From the NCBI RefSeq assembly GCF_008831285.2, contig NC_045150.1, positions 9,374,001-9,438,000 of the forward strand: a DNA stretch of 64,000 nucleotides, written 5' to 3'. Shown in pieces: positions 1-11,620 of this stretch. Source of the DNA: Nymphaea colorata (taxonomy: Eukaryota > Streptophyta > Magnoliopsida > Nymphaeales > Nymphaeaceae). The notes beneath the pieces are model-generated. The model made no database searches. It worked only from the letters and a program-made list of their open reading frames with translations, and was not told the origin of the DNA. The position numbers and the translations under genes are program-made. How positions within the stretch are numbered: the stretch's first letter is position 1; each line of letters begins with the position of its first letter.

Positions 1-173
1 TCACTTTTCCCAAATCCCTGTTTGGACACGAAATTTTTTTTGCAGATTAACATGTCAAGTGGAAAGAAACCCCAAGCTGCAGAAGGAGGGAAGATTGGAG
101 CTCGTCGTCCATTGCTAGCCAACTTTGGCAACACAATGGCAAATTTTGGCCACATAGTAAAAAGTTGGAGGAA

Positions 174-430
174 AGATGATCCATTTTTCACCTCACTAAG
201 AGTTTTTTCCAACAACGCTAATAGGCGGTCAGTTTTTCTTACAGCCGGGTCCCCGGGCTGGGCCCTCCACTTGTTGAGGGCCCGAAAACAGCAAAAAACC
301 TGGCCCAGCCCATTAAGGATTAAAAAATAATTTTTTTGTTTTAATGATATATATTTTATTACTAAAATTATATTTCATATTTAAAAAATTTATTTTATAA
401 ATTTTAAAAAATATTATTTTATTAAAACCG
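174..430 (+). repeat. Diverged copy of the GGGCCC-rich transposon segment found in the 11.6-16 kb array
   Basis: From 'gatgatccatttttcacctc' onward the order of motifs matches the non-RNR1 half of the array units: a 'ccaacaacgctaataggcgg' stretch, a GGGCCC-rich block, 'attaaggatt', then an A/T-rich tail. It sits just beyond the 3' side of RNR1 copy A, so the same element family flanks both RNR1 clusters. No CACTA terminus is visible in this copy. The rest of 1-813 shows no gene; the ORFs there are short and unrecognised. Confidence 0.5.
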
Positions 431-813
431 AGCCAGGCCTAACAGGCAAAAAGAAATGAACCAAAGGGTCCGACTTTTTTCCAAGGTAAAGTTACCCTCA
501 TCGGGTGATTTTGGCAGGGATAAATTCCCTGCGTTTGATGTCGTCGTGGAAAGCCGTACAAAAAAGTAAATTTTATTTGATGCACAGTAAAATCCATGCT
601 CATCAAACGGGCCTTAGGGATGCGTGCCATTACTAAAGAAGGCATCATTTGACCCGTGTTTTAGACCTGAGATCAAGTAAAGCTTGGCAACAATAAAAGA
701 GGTGAGGGATGGAGGCGAGAAATAGATTTGAAAAGCTCCATCATGTATCCACATGCACTGATGCCAATATCAAACCAATGAACGTACATGACTCGCTAAT
801 CCAGATATCTTAC

Positions 814-3800
814 CTTAGACCAAGCATAGAAATGCAAAGAAGTAAGTTTCCCAAAATTAGGTTGGTCCATGTAGATGTTCAGACTCTGACTCTGATCTAT
901 GTAGCACCCTCGGTCAATAGCAAGGTCCACCAGAATTTTTTGTTTGATCTCCCAAACGGTTCTGAAAAAATAACATCGAGTTTAACTACCAAAATAGAAG
1001 CTAAATAGGTGGGACGAGAAACACGTAAATAGTAGGATATGAATCTCCATACTTGTAAATTGATCTGAGATCAGCTGGAATCTCTGGGATTTTCTGAATG
1101 GAGCCATTCTCATATATTATTTTGTTCTTTAGAGAAGGAGACCAAAGACCCATTTCCGTCAAATCATTGAGAAGATGTTTGTTAACCACCACATATTCAC
1201 CACTGCAAACAATAGCAATTATCAGACAATTCTCAGATTCAGCTGAAAGAATGAGAGAAAGGGAAATGCCTAGAAAACAAACCTCAAAACCCTTCTACTG
1301 TAGATATTGGAAGTATACGGTTCTGGTAGATGCTGTGGGCATCAGAGCAACCAGAAGGGAATTCCTTAAGCCCTTGTTTGCAACCATTTCTCTTAAAGCA
1401 GGCCAATCCCACCGATTAGAAGGAGTTACTCCCCACATGTCAGGTTGGAAAATTCCCTGCATGAAATAGAAAAGGAAGGAGATAAATATATAGTAACCAA
1501 AGCATATTAAAATGCATAAAAATGAGTGATGATATACATATAGCCTCAGAGCAACTTCAACTTATTATAAACAGGCACACTGGCTGACATTCTGCTGAAT
1601 CTAAACTGCTTATGCATTGTTGTGCAAATGCACGACAGAGCATTTGGCCCTCATGCCTAAGTTTTCATGTCTCAGCATATAATTCTTGTTCTTAAAGGCA
1701 TCCAAATATTGTGGAGGATAGAATGTGAACAATAATGAAACGCAGCAGTGGACATTACGGTTCATAGACAAACCTTGCTTGCCGGACTCCCATGGTATGT
1801 CTCATAAGGGCCTTCTTTGGCAGAAAGTTCAGAAGAGGCTTTCAGAGCATTATAATAAATAGTTTCAAAAATGTCCTTGTTCAGTTGACGAGCCTAAGGC
1901 AGAAACAAAACAAATTTGAAGTCCAATCAGAAAAAATACAATAGCTGCAGGGCACAATAGAGCTAGTTTGGTGCAGTAACTAACCTCCTGTGAATCAAAA
2001 GACATCCCCAACAAGATAAAAGTATCAGCCAGTCCCTGAACCCCAATACCTATTGGCCTGTGTCGCATGTTTGATGTTCTTGCAGTCTCAGTAGGATAGA
2101 AGTTAACATCAATTATCTTATTCAAATTTGATGTGATTATAGAGGTGACCTAATAAAAAAGGAGGGGAAAAATATCATTCTCACTGAACTGATAGACAAA
2201 GAAACTGACAAAAGCCAAATGAAGACACAAACCTCAGCAAGTTTGTCAAAATCAAAATATCGATTGTATGAACCCCTGCTGCCAACCAGCTTGGATGGCT
2301 GGAAATCTTGTGGCAGACCCTGCAGAATGCCATAAGTTCAGACAAGCCAAGAAATTGCAAGTGTGATGCACAACTAGAATATTTTAGAACATGCACTTAC
2401 CTTTTCCTTGACAAAGCGAGGAAGAGCAAGTGATGCAAAGTTACAAACAGCAGTTTCTGTTGGACTTGAATACTCAACAATTTCAGCACACAGATTAGAA
2501 GACTTTATTGTACCCAAGTTTTGCTGGTTGCTTTTTCGATTGCATGTATCCTGCAAAAGATAGAGAGCTGCATAAGAATAAAAAATCTTAACTTAAAGCA
2601 ATACTTATGATTACTAAAGTTTGAGCAAATGAAGACCTTGTAAAGCATATAAGGGGTCCCAGTCTCAATTTGTGAAACCAAGATAGAGAACCAAAGCTTT
2701 TGGGCCTTCACAACCTTTTTTGCCTTTCCCTAAAATGGAAAAACAAAACCCACATTTCAAACAAAACAACATTCTAAAAAACTTAAGATTGCACCATAAG
2801 TTGCAACAAAAAAAACTTTGCAAAGTTGGATAACTTACTTCTGTCTCGTATTTAGTATATAGAGCTTCAAATTCCTCACCCCAGCAATCAGCTAGGCCTG
2901 GAGCCTCGCTTGGACAGAAGAGTGACCATGTTTCATCATCCTGGACCCTCTTCATGAAGAGGTCAGGTACCCAAAGTGCATAGAAAAGATCACGGGCTCT
3001 GTTTTCCTCCTATAGCAACCAAACATCTAAGTTCAGTCAAACAGAATCACCAAATGCATAATTTAATAGATTATGCATACAATACAACGACCAAACAGCC
3101 TGACATTCACATGCTTGCAAATTTAATCGGATTCATTATGTAACCCTGAAATCAAAATTTCAAAAGGTGACATTTGGATAGCATGTATCTACATGTTAAA
3201 AAGTTCAAACAGATCAGTACCGAACCCTGGTCAGATTCTCGAGTCTATTTTTTAACTGACTCAACCCAAGCCAAAAATCAAGTGGGATTGCCATTCCTCT
3301 TTTTACCAGCTTTTGTAAAATTAAAGTTGTGAAGACAGCTCTAAAAATTCCACTCAAAATCGAATTGAAGTCTAACAGGTACATCTAAAGCAGGGCGATG
3401 CAGAAAGCACGTGATAGTCCCAAAGCATTGGGTCCTCAATCACACTCTAATTCACAATTTCACATACACAGACGCGACATAGAAATAAAAAGAAGGGGGA
3501 GAAACTGTAACAGGACATGTTATAATAACAGCTGCAAATACCTTTCCATGATTCTTTCTCAGATCAAGAAACTCAAAGATGTCCGCATGCCATGGTTCCA
3601 GATACACAGCAAACGCACCTATGAGATGAAGAAGCATCACTTAAATTCAAAAGAACAAGATAATAAATACAACCCAAACTGCAGGATTCAAACATTGAAT
3701 ATCTAGGAACCTCCCCAACCAAGAAGTTCCAATACCATTCAACACTTAGCATCAGGAGAAAGGAAGCAAGATAACGTTTTTCAGGGAGTAAAAAATGTTA

Positions 3801-5170
3801 CCTTTCCTTTTGCCGCCCTCTTGTTCAACGTAACGAGCAGTGTCAATTAACACCCTCAGCATTGGAACAATCCCATTTGAAGTACCATTTGTACCACGGA
3901 TATAGCTGCCCGTTGCACGAATATTATGGACAGAAACACCAATCCCCCCATCGAATTTGCTAATGACAGCACATTCCGTCAGTGTATCATAGATACCTTC
4001 AATGCAGTCATCTTTCATGCAGATAAGGAAGCAGCTGCTCAACTGATAGAGAAATACCCATTAAAACTAGAAAGAAAATCGAAAGTACGACGGAGTATGA
4101 AAGCATTCCCAGCTTAAGCACACAAAACATACTTGAGGCCTGGGTGTTCCGGCATTGAAAAGAGTGGGCGAAGCATGGGTGAACCAGCGCTGGGACATTA
4201 AATGGTAAGTTTTCAATGCAGAATCAATGTCATCTTTGTGGATGCCAATGGCAACCCTCATGAGCATATGTTGTGGTCGTTCAACAACCTTCCCACCAAT
4301 CTTTAGGAGACATGACCCTTCCAGGGTCTTGAACCCAAAATAATCATAATCGTAATCTCTGTCGTATATGATTTCACCGTCCAGAAGAGCAGCATTCTGA
4401 AATAAGAACCACATTCAGACAATCAGGAAACAGAGGCTGCCGTTGTTTTCATCCAAAGAATAAGAAACTTTTTTCTGTTTCTGCGTTAAGAGAAAATCAC
4501 CTAAATATATGCTCTCAACTCAGGCCAATCAGAATAAGAAAAAAATTATTCAAATAACAAAAATTGCACGATGGGCCAAAAACAGATTAAAGGAAACCAG
4601 GATACGACACGAGAAAAAAATAAGATAAATGGACCTTCATAATTATCTCATAAACATCGTCTGCAATCAAAGGAGCCTTTTGCCCTGATCCTGAATTTAC
4701 ATGATTGTACATATCCTTGATTCTGAAAACACACAAAAAAAAAAACATCAGCCTCCATGAACAACCGAACAAAACTCGTATCCGTAAAAAAAATTGTATA
4801 TAAGCATCTGGGTAATCACACGTTTCCGAAAAGGACTTCTTAGTATGCTTATGCACATTTGAAACAGCAATCCTCGCTGCCAGCTTCACAAAAGAACGAG
4901 ATAGAATCAGAGAAAAACAAAAAATAAAAATTTGAGAAAAATCCAAAGGATTAATTCATTGTACTATAAACCCAGGGAAAACGGAAAATTCTAGGAAGAC
5001 ATAGAATGTGAATTACAGAGGTATAAACCCAGGGAAAACGGAAAATTCTAGGAAGACATAGAATGTGAATTACAGAGGCATAGTCAGAATGGTTGGTGGT
5101 CATGAGAACCAATTCGTCAAAGGGAGTAAGCTGAGTGGTGGTGACGCCAGTGTAGACGCCGCTGTAGGCT
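814..5170 (-). pseudogene. RNR1: RNR1 pseudogene copy A (ribonucleotide reductase large subunit), nearly full exon set
   Basis: The family reduces NDPs to dNDPs in the cytosol with the small R2 subunit. Exon pieces run from ~5170 (ATP-cone part, [11 protein letters not shown]) through ~4886 ([13 protein letters not shown]), ~4722, 4397-4134, 4045-3803, 3617-3541, 3010-2840, 2729-2640, 2551-2402, 2319-2233, 2148-1985, 1893-1772, 1456-1284 and ~1200-1050 to 961-814 (ending [14 protein letters not shown]). The redox cysteine contexts SSCFLIC and AVCNFAS and the thiyl motif SSNLCAEI survive. Defects: exon 1 with the start codon is lost (the ATP-cone part joins directly to leader-like sequence); the AAETAAA segment is replaced by an altered stretch; about 29 bases, including the NNECFEP segment, are missing near 1315, shifting the frame to a stop; and the last two exons are absent. 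The splice sites that remain look normal, so it decayed from a real intron-containing gene, not a retrocopy. Confidence 0.9.
4965..5078. repeat. 57-bp direct tandem duplication in RNR1 copy A intron
   Basis: Two adjacent copies, each beginning 'tataaacccagggaaaacgg' (4965 and 5022), are essentially identical. They lie in the intron just after the ATP-cone exon. The same sequence occurs once per unit in the 11.6-16 kb array. The high identity points to a recent slippage or unequal exchange. Confidence 0.9.
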
Positions 5171-5879
5171 GTAAATAGGCGGGGGAGCGAAGGTGGGCCT
5201 CCCTTTTAAAATTTTCCCTTCTCCCTCCTCGTGATTCGCATCACTCTACCCCACTTTGCCCAATTCCCTCCTTGTCCCTCTCATCTTAAAAGCTTCCTCT
5301 TTTTTTGTTATCTTTTCCTTTTTATTTTTCTTTCCTACCAATTAGGGCGTATGGAGATGATTATTCGATTCCTTATTCAATTTCCACGGACATTACTCTT
5401 CCATTATCACTAAAAAGTTGAATAAAGTGGTGAATGTCTCGTGTTTGATTTCAGTAGGAGTTACTTTTCCATTGATAATGAGATAAATACGTCGTTAAAA
5501 TACACAATGGTGTAGTAGTGCTAACATGCCACTCAACTGGGTGGAATGCATGAAATACACACCATGCGAGATTTTTCATGTCACGAATCTAGAATGTGAT
5601 TCTAGACATTTCGAAACTTGTCCTACCTCGAATGGTTTTTCTTTTTTGCCAGTACCATAGTGGTAATCAAACAGACATTTTAAAGGGATAAATATAATGA
5701 GGGACTTAATGTTCGACCCTCACAAGCGGCCATGTGAGGGATATTTTTATTTAAAAAAAAAAATGTTTTCAATTTATCTTTTGTCAGGTCGTTTTTTTTT
5801 ATCACAAGGGCACTTTTGTCAAATTGAAACAGTATTGCTGCTAGGAATGGTAACATATCTGAATTGGCTGTGGTATTCA
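5171..5879. other. Insertion-like stretch upstream of RNR1 copy A
   Basis: Leader-like sequence at 5171-5222 ('aaataggcggg', then 'aaaattttcccttc') aligns with the 5' side of copy B near 20005-20060. In B this is followed almost directly by 'ctgaatcactgtgaagg', but in A the matching 'ctgaaccactgtgaaag' appears only at ~5880. About 650 bp is therefore either inserted in A or deleted from B. No gene is seen in it. Confidence 0.5.
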
Positions 5880-6395
5880 ACTGAACCACTGTGAAAGAGT
5901 CATATGTGAAAAAAAAAACGTAATATCTGATTAAAAAACATAAATAATATCTGATCGGATTCAGATTCATATATATAAAAATATCAAATGGGATTCCCAA
6001 TTAGATCAGAGTCAGATTGGAATGAACATCATGTTTCAATGCCTTTATATACTGAAAATCGGCAAAGATTCGGTTTAAATCTCATATTCTGATTTATACG
6101 TGAATATAAAAATAGGATTCAGATCTAATTTAAATGGTGAAATCATATTTCATATTCGGATTCGTATCTGAATACATGAACATCAGAAAGAACTAATATA
6201 ATTAAGAGTATGTTGGTTTGAATATAATCCGTAGACATCCCTGATTCCCATGTTTAAGACTCAAACACATATCCTCTTGAACATTCCTACTGCTTCAGTT
6301 GAATTAAAATATTGCTTTTTCAAGGAACCGATAATTGATTAGTTTTTATTCAGTTACGCATCATATAATACAAAAAAAGCCTTTGGTGCTTTCTT
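5880..6395. repeat. Upstream flank shared with 20080-20614 (segmental duplication)
   Basis: This AT-rich block matches 20080-20614 over its whole length, from 'ctgtgaaag' through 'gatcggattcagattc' to 'cagttacgcatcat' and 'ttggtgctttctt'. It shows that RNR1 copies A and B were duplicated together with upstream DNA. No coding content is seen in it. Confidence 0.8.
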
Positions 6396-6946
6396 TCAAT
6401 AACCTTTATACGAAAAGATGAATAATAAGGGCTCTCGGTCAACAATTATATGTGAGTAAGTCTTGAACTCTCTTAATTTAAGTACCTACCCCTGCCAGAA
6501 TATTGAGACTAACATGGGTCTTACAGCCTTTAGTGGGCTCGGAAAGTATCGTATAACCCCATTAACATGGGGCAGCAAAAGTAGAGTGGAAGGAAGCAAA
6601 AAAGAAGAGCCAGCCTCACGTAGAAACTTTCCATACAGTACTAAATTTAGCTCTCTCCCTCCCCCTCATCTGTACAACTTGTTCAGGACAACGGGCTTCA
6701 ACATGGTCCACCGGTTCAAGCACTAACTAAGACATAATTTTTTTTTGGTAAAGAATATATCAAAATATTAACACATATATTAAACTAATTTTGTGAGGTG
6801 TGCACACACCAACAATCGGGTTGTATTAGCCTGTGCAGAGCCCTTTAATAATAACGTTGGATCAGGAAGTTTCCTGTGCTTCTTCTCTGCCCGTGAATGA
6901 AAGGGCCAAGCCGCCCTGATGCCTAGCCTTTGTAATACCCTAAAAT
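6396..6946. other. Intergenic, nothing recognised
   Basis: Moderately AT-rich sequence between the duplicated flank and a MITE. Only short unsupported ORFs are present. The last 8 bases (cctaaaat) are the proposed target-site duplication of the element that follows. Confidence 0.6.
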
Positions 6947-7490
6947 TTAGGTCACCTGGGTGCGTTTCAGGTGAGCTCGCACCCGCACGGGTGCGTTGCG
7001 GGTGCGCACCCAATCAGCACCCGCTGATGAGCTCGCACCCAAACCGCACCCGGGGGTTGGATCTAGTTTCGAAACCAAATCTAAACCAAGTTTATGGTTT
7101 GGATTTAAATCTGATTTCGAGAAAAAACCAGATCCAAAATCCATAAAATCAAATCCACCATTCTCACCCGCCAGCCATTACATCTAAGTTAAATACATCT
7201 ATAGATATATTATATGTTCTTTTTTCTCTTTCAAAAAAAACGATACAGGACTAAAGAATGGTGGCTTTCATAAAACAATCTGTTTCTTTTTTGATTTTTT
7301 TCCACTACCATAAAATGTATAATTTTAATTGTGTTATTTAATTTCTACAAAAAATTAATAATAATAATAATATTATTATTAATATTAATAAAATATCTTC
7401 ACCGCACCGCCGCACCTAATTTTTTTGAGATGTACGACACCGGCACCGGCACCGGCACCGGCACCCGCACCCCGCACACAGGTGACATAG
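6947..7490. mobile_element. hAT-like MITE, copy 1 (TGCG/GCACC-rich ends)
   Basis: The ends are inverted (TTAGGTCACCTG on the left; the right end reads CTATGTCACCTG on the other strand) and flanked by near-identical 8-bp repeats, cctaaaat and cctaaaaa. Subterminal sequence is rich in GCACCC and GGCACC repeats. The body encodes nothing recognisable. The right end matches the left end of the element at 16427-17267 in inverted orientation, so the two belong to one family. The 8-bp target duplication suggests hAT mobilisation. Confidence 0.65.
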
Positions 7491-8817
7491 CCTAAAAATT
7501 GTTACAGCTTGAGGACGGACGGAATAAGCGACTGAACTGCGCCTACATGTAACTGTTTATGCTGAGGATCTTTGGTGGTGTTGTTTTCAAATGCATGCGT
7601 ATGAGGCAAGGATCTGTTTCTATTGATTTTTTACAACTTAGACGTGATTAAGAAGAATAAAGAAAATCGACGACAGGATAATAAAAATGAAGTTATAATT
7701 TCGAAACAAATGAGTGGCAGAAGTGTTTGATTGTCGATTTGGAAGGAACGCTGGTCGTGTCGGTGCGTATAGCTCCAAGTGAGCGCATCAGACGTTTTGC
7801 AATTGATTCAAATGTGTTTATGTGAATTATTTTTTCTTGAACATTTTTTCTTCATGTTGAAGTGTGAATCAATCGTGTGGCATTGGCGTAGTTTCACATC
7901 AAATGTCAGGAACGGGGCACTCTGTTCCAAGAACAGTGTGTTTGACATGTTCTAGCGACAGAATGTACATTTTGTCCAGGATTTTAGTGACATTAAAAAA
8001 AAAAACTATCCAATCACAACGGGGCTGGTTTCAAATTTCTCATATATAAATATGTATTTTGTAACATCCCCTTTTAGAAGATCAGTATCGCGAAACAAAT
8101 TGGGTATGTGCCGATACGGCTCATATTATCCATCCAACATGTTGATTAATCAAAACTAATGAATTAATCTTCATCCTTAATTCAGCATTTACCAATGATA
8201 TTGCCCGATGCATATCAGCGGCATACATCGGTTTTCAAATAATCGAGTATGATTTAGATTTTGATATCTAGGAATAATGCTTATTCACTTTAGCGGGAAT
8301 ATGAAATCCATTTTAGCAGCATGGATTTGAGAGGGAGAGGCGTAGACTTCAAAGTTCAAATACCAGAAATCACCCCTTCTCTTCTTCTCTGATTAGTAGT
8401 TAAAATGCCCTACAAGGCTATATTTGTTAGTCTCGTATCTAAGATCGGAGGCTGTGATTAGTTTTAGGTGAGCTCAACTGTTTGGAACAAATAATGGATT
8501 TCACAACTCTTAATATGAGATATGCATTATATTATGAAAACGTAAATTTGTAATCCACCAAATAGCCTGGAGTTCCTTGTACACTATGGTTTTTACTGAA
8601 CCTCACTCTAGGGATGATGAGGCTGAATTGAATTGTACATGCTGAATGGCTGGCTGCAATTATAGAGAGAGTTAATGGTAATTTTGAGATCATAGCAAAC
8701 AATGAAGGCTAGAAGCGTAGGCTTACAGCTATGGTGAAAGGCAAAAGACGGAGAAATAGCAACACATTAGGGCACTTAGCCACTGTTTAAGGCCGGGTAC
8801 TTTGCCGACTGCCTACC
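7491..8817. other. Intergenic, nothing recognised
   Basis: AT-rich sequence with scattered short ORFs. None has a recognisable domain, and I see no repeats with defined ends. Confidence 0.55.
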
Positions 8818-8924
8818 GTAGAGGCTGGTGAGAAGATGCGTCAAATACAATATTATTAATATGGGAAAACGGTAGAGGCTGGTGAGAAGATGCGTCAAAT
8901 ACAATATTATTAATATGGGAAAAG
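8818..8924. repeat. 54-bp direct tandem duplication
   Basis: Two adjacent near-identical copies begin 'gtagaggctggtgagaagat' at 8818 and 8872. Both end in the same AT-rich 'attattaatatgggaaaa' stretch. There is no coding content. Confidence 0.9.
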
Positions 8925-8929
8925 CGATG

Positions 8930-9701
8930 GTGTGGCCCGCCCTGGCCCGTTAACAATTAAAAGAAATATTTTTTATTTAATAATATTGTATTTTATTATT
9001 AAAATAAATTTTATATTATAAAAAATTTATTTTATAGATTTTAGTATTAAGAAAATTATATTTCAAACAATCTTTTTTTATTATAACTGGGTCGAGCTGG
9101 GCTTGGGCCCAATGGGATATCAAGCTCGGGCACGAGTTTTGGACATAAGGCAGGAACAGACCCGGTTCTTACTGGGCCTGGTAGGCCCAATGCCCACCCT
9201 TAGTTTAGATAGGGGTAACCACCATCGTCCCTCTTAGGCATGGGTATTAGTACCTGGCATCCAGCCTGCCCGGGTCCAAGTGAAAGATTTTCATGGTCAA
9301 GCTCTTGCCCATTGCACCCGGCCTGGCCCCGGTCAACATCATAATGGGTCGGGCCCGGGTAATTTGACCTGGCTCGCTAGGGCCAGTTAGGTCTAGGGGT
9401 GGGCATCGGGTCGGCCCGTCGGGCCCGACCCAGCACGACCCATTTGATAATAAAAAAATATTTTTTTAATAATAATAATTTTTTTAAAGTTATTGGGCCG
9501 GATTGGGCCCCGTCGGGCCCTTAGCCCGGCCTGGGCCTAGTACCTGCCGGTGTCCCCGCCTTGCGCCCACCCTTAATCTAAGCCCTACAGCTACTGTTGT
9601 GTTCAATGTCAGAACCGGGTCCAAGCCCGCCTGATGTCTGAAACTCGGGCCCGGGCTTGATACCTGAAACCTAAGGTTTAGGCCCGGTTTGGCCCAATTA
9701 T

Positions 9702-9738
<37 letters not shown>

Positions 9739-9990
9739 ATAAGGGCTTGATACCTGAAACTTAAGGCGTAGGCCTGGCTCAGCCTAATTATAATAAAAAA
9801 AATTTAAAATATATTTTTTTTAATAATAAAATCTATATCCATAATAATAATAATTTTTTAAAAAAAGTTATTGGGCCCGCTCGGGCCCTTAACCCGGGCC
9901 GAGCTTAACCCGGGCCGAGCCGAGTACCTGCCGGTGTCCCGACCTTGCGCCCACCCTTAATCTAAGCCCTACATGCTACAACAGTGGGGC
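8930..9990. mobile_element. Cluster of nested GGGCCC-rich non-autonomous elements
   Basis: Several modules alternate GGGCCCG/CGGGCC-rich ends with A/T-rich cores. One module begins 'taggggtgggcatcgggtcg' at ~9393. Two tails are nearly the same, 'cctgccggtgtcc' to 'taatctaagccctac', at ~9542-9590 and ~9925-9973. Internal copies of 'gggcttgatacctgaaac' also recur. This pattern fits short DNA transposons inserted into one another. I could not match target duplications, so boundaries and superfamily are uncertain. Confidence 0.5.
9706..9735. repeat. (AT)n microsatellite
   Basis: About 15 uninterrupted TA dinucleotides within the core of one GGGCCC-rich element. Confidence 0.95.
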
Positions 9991-10877
9991 AGCTGGGTTA
10001 AGCGTCCCTGAGTTTTTTATCTCCTGATTTGTATATCTTTCTTCTACCTATACTCATATTGATTTTTCTGCAAATCCCGTCTCCCAGCAACCGTTTTAGT
10101 GACAGTATCATTGTTGCTTTACCATTTTACTAATTTATCCAGTTCAGTTTCCCTGGTTTAAACCTCTATAGTGCTCGGAAAAGCGTCCAATAACCGAGTG
10201 AGCAGTTCATGCGTTATGAATAAAAGAGCATGAAGGTGGTGAACTTGCGTATAAGATCGAGAAGTGCGCTCAGACATTCAAGGGTTGGGTTGGAAATGCT
10301 TTGAGATCAAGTGGACCATGGTTGGGGAACCTTCGACATGACAGTCCAAGGATACAAGCAAACCTTTCAAGCATGCGCTCTTAAAAGGCAAATCCCTGCC
10401 ATAAAATAAAAGAGAACGTGTCGTTCCTGCTATGCGAATCAGGGTTCCGCTTGGTTTAACTTAGGGTTGTAGCAATTTGTAAACCTGGGTTTGGATGACG
10501 AAGACAGAAATAAAATGCCTTATTTATGGTTATTTATCAATCTACAATGCAACAGGAAAAGAAAGATGCAGTTGCCACTTATTGATCCTGGGGATATGTT
10601 TAGAACGCAGTAAGCATGCACTCGTTGGACATTTCAATGTAAAAGTTTAATTTCCTTTTTTTTGTTACTGTAAATTGATGAACAGCAAGATAATGAGCTC
10701 CAATTACTTGACAATTTCAAACTTGCAAGCCAAGTCTCGCAGTTTACTGTATATTCTCTATTTTAAACAATCTATACTTTTATCGTCGTTCCACCAAAAA
10801 AGGAACATTGTTAAAACATCATAGATTCACTAACTAACCAGTGAGAATAACCAAAGATAATCGGCATACAAATACAG
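9991..10877. other. Intergenic / RNR1 3' flank, nothing recognised
   Basis: No coding or repeat structure is seen. The part next to 10878 would be the 3' untranslated side of the stranded RNR1 final exon. Confidence 0.5.
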
Positions 10878-11173
10878 CTAACTCCCACATGCCATGCACT
10901 CTTCTTGGTTTTCTAAGGAACAAACCATCTGCGCTATCTTGGTATCAAGATCATCATCTGCCACTGCTGGTTTATCCTGATGTGTGCATTAAGTTATTTG
11001 GTATCAGAAGAGAAATCAAAACAGGGAGATAGAGGTTAAGATAGAGGTTAAAGAACAATATAATGATATAAATTATACGAATGAAATGTTATCACCTGAA
11101 GCATAGAAGCATCTACAGTGAAATAGATTGCATTGGCCGCAGGACGGGAGCATAGATAATACATGCCCGTTTG
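10878..11173 (-). pseudogene. RNR1: Stranded last two exons of RNR1
   Basis: On the minus strand, 11173-11096 encodes TGMYYLCSRPAANAIYFTVD followed by ASMLQ and a normal GTGATA donor. After a 119-bp intron with a CAG acceptor, 10976-10878 encodes 32 residues and a stop, ending EECMACGS. This is the conserved RNR1 C-terminus, whose two cysteines re-reduce the active site. The upstream acceptor of the first exon is destroyed and its GLK start is altered. These exons are missing from copies A and B. By orientation they belong to a copy whose 5' part lay at higher coordinates, now separated by the tandem array and a MITE. Confidence 0.9.
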
Positions 11174-11210
11174 CGATGTATTACGGAGCCGGAATGACAA
11201 AAAATGACAC

Positions 11211-11403
11211 ATCGGAGAATGGATAAGGGCGATGGTGAAGGTTCTGCTGCGATGGTGGGTTTTTCCCATCATCGGCGCCATCTTTGCATCCATTGTCAGA
11301 GCGGGAATGACAGAAATGACATCACCAGCGACACCATCGGAGAATGGATAAGGGCGATGGTGAAGGTTCTGGTGCGATGGTGGGTTTTTCCCATCATCGG
11401 CTA
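11211..11403. repeat. ~125-bp period direct duplication
   Basis: The segment 'atcggagaatggataagggc' to 'ttttcccatcatcggc' occurs at 11211-11279 and again at 11336-11403. The sequence between includes a second 'ggaatgaca' motif, so the period is about 125 bp. It abuts the stranded RNR1 exon on its 5' side. The following 11404-11620 shows no gene. Confidence 0.85.
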
Positions 11404-11620
11404 TCAGAGAAGCTTACTGGTGGAGAATGAATGAATTTTACGGTGCGGCACAGCAGCGTCGATGCCCTTACATACTTAAAAAAATGGGGATTTGTGATGG
11501 AGGTTTTGCGCTAGTGTCGATGCTGCGTTCAATTGAAGACGAAGAAGAATCCGTCTATTAATGGTCATCAAAAGGGAGAGAACAAATCAAGAAGAGAGAG
11601 AGAGAGGTTTCGATGGAAGA

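Noticed and set aside
814..5170. Copy A as a functional RNR1 gene
   Set aside because: It retains catalytic motifs, but lacks the start exon and the last two exons, and has a frameshift.
9393..9574. Exact target-site duplications for the GGGCCC-rich element
   Set aside because: The terminal 'taggggtgggc' / 'gcccaccctta' pairing is suggestive, but flanking bases do not match, so no precise element boundary is claimed.
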